A stretch of DNA of 5,154 nucleotides from an uncultured Eggerthellaceae bacterium. Lineage in GTDB: Bacteria; Actinomycetota; Coriobacteriia; Coriobacteriales; Eggerthellaceae. The notes beneath the pieces were generated by a model that worked only from the letters and a program-made list of their open reading frames with translations, was not told the DNA's origin and ran no database searches. Every line of letters begins with the position of its first letter. Position 1 is the first letter of the stretch. Both the position numbers and the translations under genes were made by a program. Below are positions 1-5,154 of this stretch, one piece after another. Location: NCBI GenBank assembly GCA_946626265.1, contig CAMOUE010000159.1, forward strand, positions 1 through 5,154. The letters run 5' to 3'.

Positions 1-39
1 CAGCAACGGCGCGCTCACGCGCCCCGACTCGATAGCCAT
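1..39 (-). CDS. Start of an unidentified gene, cut by the left edge
   Basis: An ATG at 37-39 on the minus strand opens a frame that stays open to the window edge (13 codons, reading MAIESGRVSAPLL). A purine-rich AAAGGAAG lies at 44-51, a reasonable Shine-Dalgarno position about 6 nt from the ATG when counted from AAGGA. The frame follows the alcohol dehydrogenase in the same direction but is separated from it by about 175 nt and a strong hairpin, so it probably begins a separate transcription unit. Thirteen residues are too few to name a family. The call rests only on start codon, ribosome-binding site and position. Confidence 0.5.
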   Translation of the reverse strand, partial: MAIESGRVSAPLL

Positions 40-76
40 AGTGCTTCCTTTCATTCGCGCCGGCATGACTGCCAGC

Positions 77-82
77 ATCATA
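77..82 (-). promoter_or_regulatory. Possible -10 box for the left-edge gene
   Basis: The minus strand reads TATGAT here, one mismatch from the TATAAT consensus, about 38 nt upstream of the ATG at 39. No convincing TTGACA-like box sits 16-18 nt further upstream, so the call is weak. It is listed because this gap between a putative terminator and a new start codon is where a promoter would be expected. Confidence 0.2.
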
Positions 83-103
83 CACGTTTCATGCAACCGC
101 CAT

Positions 104-118
104 CGCAGCTTCGCTGCG
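104..118. repeat. Small perfect hairpin in the intergenic gap
   Basis: The sequence cgcagc-ttc-gctgcg forms a 6-bp perfect stem with a 3-nt loop. It has no T-run on either side, so it is not a standard intrinsic terminator. It lies just upstream of the weak -10 candidate for the left-edge gene and could be an operator-like dyad or an incidental GC-rich hairpin. Confidence 0.35.
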
Positions 119-178
119 GGACTGCTGGGAACAGGCGCCGCTTCAAAAGCTTGCGCCCGCCTGGCCCGGTAGCGGGAG

Positions 179-209
179 TAGCCATTTGGGGAGTATCCCC
201 AAATGGCTA
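179..209 (-). terminator. Strong hairpin after the alcohol dehydrogenase, likely terminator
   Basis: Positions 179-192 pair perfectly with 196-209, giving a 14-bp stem closed by a 3-nt loop (gta). It begins 5 nt after the stop codon of the alcohol dehydrogenase (215-217), the usual place for an intrinsic terminator or a 3'-end stabilising structure. There is no U-tract after the stem on the minus strand (CTCCCGC follows), so termination would have to be atypical. The stem's leading TAGCCATT also occurs immediately upstream, including the stop codon itself, giving a short tandem repeat. The hairpin is seen directly; its role is inferred. Confidence 0.6.
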
Positions 210-214
210 AATGG

Positions 215-1264
215 CTACAGCAGGCAAACCGGCTTCAGGCAGTCGCGCTGCTTCTTGGCCCACAGGCACGCTTCCATCTCGTCGTAGCCGTGGAAGGTGT
301 GCGTCGCGAGCGGCGCGGGATCGAACTTGCCGAGCGCGATCATCTTCAGGTAGCGCTCGTAAATCTCGCGCCCGCCGGTGACTTGCCAGCCGCGGAAGTT
401 CACGGTCTTCATGCCCGAGTTCCACGCCGGAACGGGGATGACCACGTCGTCGTAGTAGGCGTTCAGGCTGCAGAGCTCGCCGCCGCCGCGCGTGAGCGCC
501 ATGGCCTGCCCCACCGCGGAAGCGGGCCCGCCGCACACCATGGTCACGTCGACGCAACCGCCGTTCAAATCCATGATCTGCTCGACCACGTCGCCGTCCT
601 TGTAGCTGATGACGTCCGTCGCGCCCCATTGCCTGGCGATTTCGACGCCGATCGGATTCGTACCGATCGCGAAGATGCGGCCTGCGCCCTTGAGGGCGGC
701 TGCCGCCAGCGCGCACAGGCCCATGGGCCCGATGCCGAACACGGCCACGGTGGCGCCGAGGTCGATGCGCGTGTTCTCGACGCCGTGCCAGGCGGTGCCC
801 ACCATGTCGGTGACCATGACGGCCTGCGTGTCGGTCACGTTGTCGGGGATCTTGGCCCCGTTCATGTCGCCCTCGCGCAGACGGAAATACGTGCCGTACA
901 CGCCATCGCGCTCGAGGCACCAGTCGAACGCCATGCCCCCGCGGCTGAATTGCGGCACGCCCAGCTGCGCCTCGATGGACGACCAGCTCGGAGTGACCGG
1001 CGGCGCGAGGATGCGGTCGCCGGGCTTGAAGTACTCGACGCCCTCGCCGACGCGCTCGACGATGCCGACGCCTTCGTGTCCGACGAAGCGGCCGACGGAG
1101 GGAGGCATGATCATGCTCTCGATGATCTCGTAATCGGTCTCGCAGACCGAGACCGCCGTCGTGCGCACGAGGATCTCGCCCGGGCCCGGCTCCACGACCG
1201 GGCGCTCACCCAACTCGACCACGCCCTTCTCCTTGTGGATAAGACCCTTCATCATCTCTGTCAT
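215..1264 (-). CDS. Zinc-dependent secondary-alcohol dehydrogenase (MDR family)
   Basis: This is a 349-residue medium-chain dehydrogenase that should reversibly oxidise a secondary alcohol to a ketone using NAD(P)H in the cytoplasm. It follows the T. brockii / C. beijerinckii secondary ADH pattern along its whole length (those are about 352 aa). Zinc ligands expected from that family are present: Cys41, His63 (in GHEGVG, with Glu64) and Asp153 (in TDMVGT). The Rossmann nucleotide-binding motif GIGPMG is at 177-182. Two differences stand out. The NADP-phosphate pocket Gly-Ser-Arg of the family reads Gly201-Thr202-Asn203, although the later Tyr221 is kept. The proton-relay His of TbADH is replaced by Glu46. 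The start at 1264 is chosen because AGGAGG at 1272-1277 sits 7 nt upstream; the GTG at 1312 has no ribosome-binding site and adds 16 non-family residues. It lies 119 nt after the SDR, probably in one transcript. The substrate is unknown. Confidence 0.93.
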   Translation of the reverse strand: MTEMMKGLIHKEKGVVELGERPVVEPGPGEILVRTTAVSVCETDYEIIESMIMPPSVGRFVGHEGVGIVERVGEGVEYFKPGDRILAPPVTPSWSSIEAQLGVPQFSRGGMAFDWCLERDGVYGTYFRLREGDMNGAKIPDNVTDTQAVMVTDMVGTAWHGVENTRIDLGATVAVFGIGPMGLCALAAAALKGAGRIFAIGTNPIGVEIARQWGATDVISYKDGDVVEQIMDLNGGCVDVTMVCGGPASAVGQAMALTRGGGELCSLNAYYDDVVIPVPAWNSGMKTVNFRGWQVTGGREIYERYLKMIALGKFDPAPLATHTFHGYDEMEACLWAKKQRDCLKPVCLL

Positions 1265-1271
1265 AGCGTTT

Positions 1272-1277
1272 CCTCCT
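1272..1277 (-). promoter_or_regulatory. Ribosome-binding site that sets the ADH start
   Basis: The minus strand reads AGGAGG with a 7-nt spacer to the ATG at 1264. This is a near-ideal Shine-Dalgarno sequence. It decides for the internal ATG over the longer open frame that begins with GTG at 1312. Confidence 0.85.
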
Positions 1278-1383
1278 CGTCGGTCGAAATTGGGCCAAGG
1301 CAACATGACCACCGGCCCGAGCCAAGGCGGCGTTCCCCCTTCAGCTCAGTCAAAAGCGGCATGCCCCCGCCGGCCCCAAATGC

Positions 1384-2159
1384 TTAGCAATGGTTGGCGA
1401 ACCCGTCGTCGATGCGCAACTCGGCGCCCACGATGTGCTCGGCCTCGTCGCTGTTCAAGAACGCGACGGCATCGGCGATCGCCTCGGGCGGACAGAACTT
1501 CTTTGCCGGGATCATGTTGATGAACGCCTCGTAGAACTCCGTGCCCTTGAGAGCCGGGTCGGTGATCTGCTTGGTCATGTCCGTGATGATGACGCCGGGC
1601 ATGATCTTGTTCATGCGGATGCCCTTCGGTGCCTCGAGGTTGGCCAGATCCATGAAGTACGCGCGCGTGGCGCCCTTGCTCGCGGAATACGACGGACATG
1701 AGCACGGCAGAAGGGGCTTGCCGACCCGATGAGGATGATACTGCCCTCGCCCTGGGCTTCCATGATGGGAAGCAGGGTCGTCATCTGGTAGAAGAGCCCG
1801 TACACGTTGGTCTTGAACACGCGGTCGAACACTTCGAAATCATAGGTGGCGGGCTCGATGTCGGTCGGCCCGGCGTAGCCGGCATTGCACACGTAGAAGT
1901 CGATGCGGCCGTACGTGTCGTTCACCCAGTTGATGAGCTCCACGTCGTCGTCGCGCTCGCGCACGTCGCAATGCTTGTAGGCGCATTTGCCCGGATATTG
2001 CTCGTTCAGCTCGTCGGCGATCTTCTGGTTTCGCTCGTCGGACGTGCCGGCGATGACCACCGTCGCGCCCTCGGCCAGATGCTTCTTGACGGTCGCCAAG
2101 CCAATCCCGCTCCCGCCGCCAGTCACGACTCCGATCTTGCCTTCCAACTTTCCAGCCAT
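1384..2159 (-). pseudogene. Frameshifted short-chain dehydrogenase/reductase (SDR)
   Basis: Two overlapping frames together give one classical SDR, an NAD(P)-dependent oxidoreductase that interconverts hydroxyl and keto groups. The first frame (ATG at 2159) holds the cofactor motif TGGGSGIG (residues 13-20), CNAG (91-94), the conserved Asn118 of KTNVYG and catalytic Ser146 in LIGSAS. It then degenerates into Arg/Pro-rich text and stops at 1611-1613. The second frame supplies the catalytic YSASK (Tyr codon at 1687-1689), then KGATRAYFMDLAN, the PG-containing segment MNKIMPGVIITD and a normal C-terminus with DDGFANHC, stopping with TAA at 1384-1386. Only 35 nt separate the Ser codon from the Tyr codon, where the SDR family normally has 39, so net 4 nt (or 1 nt) are missing. 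Restored, the protein would be about 259 aa, the usual size. The ATG at 2159 is preferred over the GTG at 2165 because AAGGAG (2169-2174) is 9 nt from the ATG. This is either a real pseudogene or a sequencing error; as read, no complete active site is made. Confidence 0.87.
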
Positions 2160-2168
2160 AAGCACACT

Positions 2169-2174
2169 CTCCTT
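2169..2174 (-). promoter_or_regulatory. Ribosome-binding site of the SDR
   Basis: The minus strand reads AAGGAG, 9 nt before the ATG at 2159 and only 3 nt before the in-frame GTG at 2165. The spacing favours the ATG. Its good quality shows that the SDR's translation signals are intact despite the frameshift. Confidence 0.7.
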
Positions 2175-2208
2175 CTCGATACACCAGAAGCACTATCCAG
2201 CGCCTGTC

Positions 2209-2264
2209 CCCGCGAGGGCAGGCGCGGCGGCCCCGCCGGCACCGGTGCCGTTTCCGCGCTTTCC
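2209..2264. repeat. Direct repeat, copy A (56 bp)
   Basis: This 56-bp GC-rich unit matches copy B (2299-2354) at 54 of 56 positions, offset by exactly 90 bp; the differences are at 2220 (a vs c) and 2237 (c vs t). Its core cggcaccggtgccg (2237-2250) is a perfect 14-nt palindrome, so each copy can form its own small hairpin. Similarity falls off sharply after 2264. It resembles extragenic palindromic repeat elements, but family membership cannot be judged from one locus. Confidence 0.9.
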
Positions 2265-2298
2265 CCGGCGGTCGACGGGTCGGGACGGTTCAAGCGCT

Positions 2299-2354
2299 CC
2301 CGCGAGGGCCGGCGCGGCGGCCCCGCTGGCACCGGTGCCGTTTCCGCGCTTTCC
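2299..2354. repeat. Direct repeat, copy B (56 bp)
   Basis: This is the second copy of the unit, 54/56 identical to copy A. Positions 2319-2350 are also the reverse complement of 2400-2431 with 31 of 32 matches. Copy B can therefore form a long stem with the inverted copy around a 49-nt loop. Copy B matches the inverted copy slightly better than copy A does (31/32 against 30/32). Confidence 0.9.
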
Positions 2355-2367
2355 GCAGCAGTTAATT

Positions 2368-2462
2368 GGTGGGATGGGTGAACCGTTCACGCGAGGACCA
2401 GCGCGGAAACGGCGCCGGTGCCAGCGGGGCCCAGTGACGCAACGATCCTCGCCCATCCCACC
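2368..2462 (-). repeat. Inverted repeat flanking copy C, possible terminator or attenuator stem
   Basis: The arms 2368-2381 (ggtgggatgggtga) and 2449-2462 pair over 14 positions, 13 Watson-Crick plus one G-T. They enclose copy C. On the minus-strand transcript the stem begins 14 nt after the iron-sulfur subunit's stop codon and is followed by AATTAACT rather than a clear U-run. A 3'-end structure for the molybdoenzyme transcript is plausible. It is mutually exclusive with the copy B/copy C stem, because the two pairings interlock. Confidence 0.65.
2400..2431. repeat. Inverted partial copy C of the repeat
   Basis: These 32 bases are the reverse complement of 2319-2350 (one mismatch) and of 2229-2260 in copy A (two mismatches). 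Immediately before it, 2390-2406 resembles the beginning of copies A and B in direct orientation (15 of 17). The third copy therefore looks like a partly inverted unit, which could arise from recombination at the palindromic core. Confidence 0.85.
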
Positions 2463-2476
2463 TAGTGCCTAAATTC

Positions 2477-3217
2477 CTAGCCCTCTTCGTTCTTCGAAAG
2501 CGCGAGCGACTCGGCGACGCTTGCAGCCTTCATGACGAGCTTGCCGTAGCCGATGCGCTCTTCGGCGGTCTCGACGTCTGCGTACTCGAACTGCGGAGGC
2601 AGGTCCTCGCCGCGGTCGCGCATGAGCTCCATGGCGCGGTCGACGTCATAGGGCACGATGTTCTTGCGCTCGTTCAGCGGGCGGAACACGATGGCCGGCT
2701 TCACGAACTCGCCATCGGGCATGTCAGGCAGCGCTTTCAGGGTGCCGTACTTGGCTTCCATCTCCTCGAGCGTGCCGAAGTCGAGCGCGCGGCCCGGGCA
2801 CGACATGACGCAGGTCGGAAGCTCGCCCTGCTCCAGGCGGTCGTAGCACATATCGCACTTGCTCATCGGCGTGCCGGGCGCGTCGTCCTCGTACTGCGGG
2901 GCGCCGTACGGGCAGGCCTTCCAGCAGTTGCGATCGCCTTCGCAAAGGTCCTCGTCGAGCAGCACGGCGCCGTACTTGTCCTCCTTGAACAGCGCATGAT
3001 GCTCGCAGGCGTCGACGCAGACCGGATTCTCGCAGTGGTAGCACGTCGCGAAGCACGTGTTCATGCGCATCGTCGGCCAAACGCCCTTCTCCCATTGCAA
3101 CAGGCGCAGCCACTTCACCGGACCGGGCTGGATGTCGTTCCAGTCACGGCATGCGACAACGCACGCATGGCAGTTGTAGCAGCGGTTCTGATCGAAGAAA
3201 AATGCGTATTGAGTCAT
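2477..3217 (-). CDS. DmsB-like iron-sulfur electron-transfer subunit
   Basis: This 246-residue protein resembles DmsB of E. coli DMSO reductase (about 205 aa) and should carry electrons to the molybdenum subunit encoded just upstream. Four cluster motifs are visible: Cys13-16-19-23; Cys59-62-67-71; Cys92-Asp95-Cys98-Cys102; and Cys121-124-136-140. In the third motif the second ligand is Asp95 (GAT at 2933-2935), where DmsB has Cys102. The surrounding ACPYGAPQY and CDMCYDR segments are typical of the family, as is the KPAIVFRPLNER region. About 40 C-terminal residues extend past the usual DmsB end and are acidic (ETAEERIGYG... to KNEEG). There is no signal peptide, so it is either cytoplasmic or exported bound to a Tat-carrying catalytic partner. 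The start lies 3 nt after the catalytic subunit's stop; GAGGGGG (3226-3232), inside the end of that gene, is 8 nt upstream and suggests translational coupling. No membrane-anchor gene follows it. Confidence 0.95.
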   Translation of the reverse strand: MTQYAFFFDQNRCYNCHACVVACRDWNDIQPGPVKWLRLLQWEKGVWPTMRMNTCFATCYHCENPVCVDACEHHALFKEDKYGAVLLDEDLCEGDRNCWKACPYGAPQYEDDAPGTPMSKCDMCYDRLEQGELPTCVMSCPGRALDFGTLEEMEAKYGTLKALPDMPDGEFVKPAIVFRPLNERKNIVPYDVDRAMELMRDRGEDLPPQFEYADVETAEERIGYGKLVMKAASVAESLALSKNEEG

Positions 3218-3220
3218 AGC

Positions 3221-5154
3221 TTAAACCCCCTCGACTTCGACGTTGAATCCCTTGCCCTCGACGTTCGTGATCTCGATCATGCCGGCGCACAGCAGGATGC
3301 CGCGGCGATGGTCGTAGTCTTCGGACGGGATAAGGAAGTTGCACGAACCCGCACGGTCGATGCCCTCGGGCATGATGTCGGTCTTGAGGTGCGACGGATC
3401 GTAGTTGCGCCCGAAGATCATGCAGGCGATGCCGGGGGTCAGACGGCTGGTGACGTATGCCGGGACCAGGCACTGGCCCACGCCGTTGTGCGCGAGCACC
3501 GTGTCGCCGTCCTTGATTCCGCGTTGCGCGGCGTCTGCGGCAGTGATCCACACGTCCATGCGGTACTCGTCGCGGAACCACGGGTTCTCGTCCTGCGCGA
3601 AATGCTGACGGTAGAACGCATGCGGTGTGATCATGTACAGCGGGTACTGGTTGACCTGCGGAGACAGCGGACTCGTCTCGACATCGCGGTAATGCGGGAT
3701 GACCTCGATGTAGCCCTTGCCCAAGCACTTCGTCTTGTACGACGTGTTGTGGTAGTCGTGCTCCTCCAGGAACTTCGGGATGAACTCGATCTTGCCCGAG
3801 TCGGTCTGGAAGGGCTTCTCGCCGTTGACCTCGTCGCGCAGGCAGATCCAGTAATCGCCTTCGATGGGACGCACGAAGTACGATTCCTTCTTGAATTCCT
3901 CCCACGTAGGCGGATCGAGCGGCTTGATCTCGGGCATGTTACGCCAGGTCTCGAAGTTAGCGCCGGTCTTCTCGTCGATGACGTCCCAAAGGTCTTCCCA
4001 CTTCACGCCCTTCAACTCCGGATACAGGTAGTCGATGACGTATGCGCCGTCCGGGTCGCCGGGGATCTGGATGCGCTCGGCGACTTCCTTGAAGATCCAC
4101 AGGCGGCTGCGGCACTCGCCGGGCGGGTCGAGGACCTTGCCCATGCCGATGAAGTAGTTGCCGGCAGCCGGGCTGAAAGCCGTGTTGAAGGAGTAGCCCT
4201 GCAGTACGAAGTTGTCGCCGCCGCCGCCCTCGAAGAACTGATGGGTCAGCGGGAGCACGAGGTCAGAATACCAGGTCATGGTCGTCGCCCACGTGTATGC
4301 GCCGTACGCCACGAACGGGGTGTCGAGCACGCTCTGCAGGCGCAGGTTCGAGTCGTAGTAGTTCGGGATCATGTTGCGCGGGTTCACGTTCTGCCAAATC
4401 ATCTTGATGTTGGGAGCAGTCTCGTTCTGCGGGCAGCCCACGATGCGCTTGTACTCGGCCAGGCTGATCTCGCCCGCCTCGTAGCGCTTGCGCTCGGCGA
4501 TGGCGCGATGCCAGATCTCGCCCTCGATGACGCAATGCTCTTCGACCTTGTCGAAGCGCTCGCCGAAGAAGTTCATAGGCGGCGTGGGGAAATGCGGGCG
4601 AACGCCGAAGTCCATGCCGGTGCCGATGCAACCTTCACGGCCGATGTTGCCGGTGATGGCGCGCAGGTAGTTGTCCAGACGTGCCGGGTCCTCGCCGCCC
4701 AGGATACGGGTCGCAGCCCACACCATGCGCATGTACACGGGGCCGTCGGCGCACAGGCGCGCGATGGCCTTGATGGTCTCGGCGGGAACGCCGCAGATCT
4801 TCTCGGCCCACTCGGGCGTCTTCGGCTGACCGTCGAACTCGCCCGTGATGACCTTCTTCCAGCGCTCGAAGCCGGTCGGCTCGACGTTCTTCTCGATGAA
4901 CTCCTTGTTCTCCAGGCCCTCGTCGAAAATCGTGTAGGCCATCGCCTCGAGCATGGCGGCGTCGGTCGACGGGCGGATGGGAATCCACTGGTCTGCCAGA
5001 TGCGCGGTCCAGGTGTAGCGCGGGTCGATGTAGATAAGCGGAATGCCCTTCTCGCGTGCCAGCTGGAAGTAGTACACGAACTCGGGGTAGTTCAGGTAGA
5101 CGTCGAAGCCCCACAGCACGATGGCCTTGGTGTCGAGCAGGGTCATGGCCTCGG
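3221..5154 (-). CDS. Molybdopterin oxidoreductase catalytic subunit, N-terminus off the right edge
   Basis: About 643 codons of a DMSO-reductase-superfamily catalytic subunit are visible. The frame is open to the window edge, so the Met at 5146 is internal, not the start. Counting from that Met, KAIVLWGFD (7-15) and DPRYTWTAHLADQWIPIRPSTDAAM (41-65) are hallmark segments that hold the molybdopterin-guanine-dinucleotide cofactor. Mid-protein NPRN and WYSDLVLPLTHQFFE also fit the family. The C-terminal dinucleotide-binding domain runs from about 501 (YPLYMITPHAFYRQHF) to 641 and includes IDRAGSCNFLIPS. The missing N-terminus would carry any Tat signal, the [4Fe-4S] Cys motif and the molybdenum ligand, so export and metal ligation cannot be judged. 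It is expected to be a heterodimer with the DmsB-like product. The substrate is unknown: S-/N-oxide reduction or reductive dehydroxylation of catechols, as in relatives from Eggerthella and Gordonibacter, are both possible. The stop is TAA at 3221-3223. Confidence 0.95.
   Translation of the reverse strand, partial: EAMTLLDTKAIVLWGFDVYLNYPEFVYYFQLAREKGIPLIYIDPRYTWTAHLADQWIPIRPSTDAAMLEAMAYTIFDEGLENKEFIEKNVEPTGFERWKKVITGEFDGQPKTPEWAEKICGVPAETIKAIARLCADGPVYMRMVWAATRILGGEDPARLDNYLRAITGNIGREGCIGTGMDFGVRPHFPTPPMNFFGERFDKVEEHCVIEGEIWHRAIAERKRYEAGEISLAEYKRIVGCPQNETAPNIKMIWQNVNPRNMIPNYYDSNLRLQSVLDTPFVAYGAYTWATTMTWYSDLVLPLTHQFFEGGGGDNFVLQGYSFNTAFSPAAGNYFIGMGKVLDPPGECRSRLWIFKEVAERIQIPGDPDGAYVIDYLYPELKGVKWEDLWDVIDEKTGANFETWRNMPEIKPLDPPTWEEFKKESYFVRPIEGDYWICLRDEVNGEKPFQTDSGKIEFIPKFLEEHDYHNTSYKTKCLGKGYIEVIPHYRDVETSPLSPQVNQYPLYMITPHAFYRQHFAQDENPWFRDEYRMDVWITAADAAQRGIKDGDTVLAHNGVGQCLVPAYVTSRLTPGIACMIFGRNYDPSHLKTDIMPEGIDRAGSCNFLIPSEDYDHRRGILLCAGMIEITNVEGKGFNVEVEGV

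Larger units (their letters stand above)
2160..2476. other. 317-nt non-coding spacer rich in repeats
   Basis: This stretch separates the stop of the iron-sulfur subunit from the SDR start. I see no credible gene: open frames here are Pro/Ala/Gly/Arg-rich by-products of the GC-rich repeats. It contains two near-identical direct repeats, an inverted partial copy and an additional inverted repeat, all listed separately, plus the SDR ribosome-binding site. I found no convincing -35/-10 pair on the minus strand. The spacer probably separates two transcription units, the molybdoenzyme operon and the dehydrogenase operon, or holds a control element within one long operon. Confidence 0.7.

Noticed and set aside
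1265..1312. N-terminal extension of the alcohol dehydrogenase from a GTG at 1312
   Set aside because: There is no ribosome-binding site before it, the extra 16 residues do not match the family, and a strong AGGAGG precedes the ATG at 1264.
203..1387. A 394-codon open frame on the plus strand
   Set aside because: It lies antisense to the well-supported alcohol dehydrogenase. Its translation is His/Arg/Ala/Asp-rich with no recognisable motif, as expected for the shadow of a GC-rich gene.
1611..1727. Programmed ribosomal frameshift in the SDR
   Set aside because: The frame change needs a net loss of 4 nt (or 1 nt) in the family alignment. I see no slippery heptamer with a downstream structure, and SDRs are not known to use recoding.
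1698..2381. A 227-codon plus-strand frame over the SDR and spacer
   Set aside because: It is antisense to clear SDR motifs, and its C-terminal half simply translates the two direct repeats (repeated EGRRGGPAGTGAVSALS), not a real repeat protein.
2209..2431. CRISPR array
   Set aside because: There are only two direct copies of 56 bp with one ~34-bp gap, plus an inverted partial copy. The unit is too long and palindromic, and there are no cas genes nearby.
2193..2456. Small minus-strand frames across the repeat spacer
   Set aside because: They are low-complexity Pro/Ala/Gly/Arg translations of the repeats, with no ribosome-binding site and no family resemblance.
2368..2462. Insertion sequence or MITE with terminal inverted repeats
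   Set aside because: The 14-bp arms enclose only ~67 nt, there is no transposase, and no target-site duplication is evident outside the arms. A structural RNA or 3'-end hairpin is equally likely.
3144..3905. A 253-codon minus-strand frame overlapping the catalytic and iron-sulfur genes
   Set aside because: It is an out-of-frame shadow, Arg/His/Pro-rich, of two genes with unmistakable family motifs.

Overview
This window is GC-rich, and every gene I can support lies on the minus strand, so transcription runs from high to low coordinates. In that order it holds: (1) the C-terminal ~640 residues of a molybdopterin (DMSO reductase superfamily) catalytic subunit, cut by the right edge; (2) a complete DmsB-type iron-sulfur electron-transfer subunit starting 3 nt after it; (3) a ~317-nt non-coding spacer with two near-identical 56-bp direct repeats, an inverted partial copy and a second, interlocking inverted repeat; (4) a classical short-chain dehydrogenase/reductase (SDR) whose reading frame breaks between its catalytic Ser and Tyr; (5) a complete zinc-dependent medium-chain alcohol dehydrogenase of the Thermoanaerobacter brockii / Clostridium beijerinckii secondary-alcohol dehydrogenase type; (6) a strong 14-bp hairpin just after its stop; and (7) the first 13 codons of another gene, cut by the left edge.

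The organism is most likely an anaerobic, high-GC actinobacterium of the Coriobacteriia (Eggerthella/Gordonibacter/Adlercreutzia type). This is an inference from the GC-rich codons, Shine-Dalgarno-led genes and the pairing of a DMSO-reductase-family enzyme with a DmsB-like protein beside oxidoreductases, which is common in that group. No marker gene confirms it.

The molybdoenzyme and iron-sulfur subunits should form one complex that passes electrons through four iron-sulfur clusters to a molybdenum active site. No DmsC/NrfD-type membrane anchor follows them in this window. The substrate cannot be read from the sequence: S- or N-oxides, or aromatic hydroxyl groups as in the catechol dehydroxylases of this group, are possibilities. 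The SDR and alcohol dehydrogenase look like a second transcription unit for interconverting hydroxyl and keto groups. Whether the two units share a pathway is unproven.

The most interesting points are an Asp in place of the second Cys of the third iron-sulfur motif in the DmsB-like subunit, the a-b-a'-b' arrangement of inverted repeats between the two units, the frameshift in the SDR, and the altered cofactor-pocket residues in the alcohol dehydrogenase.
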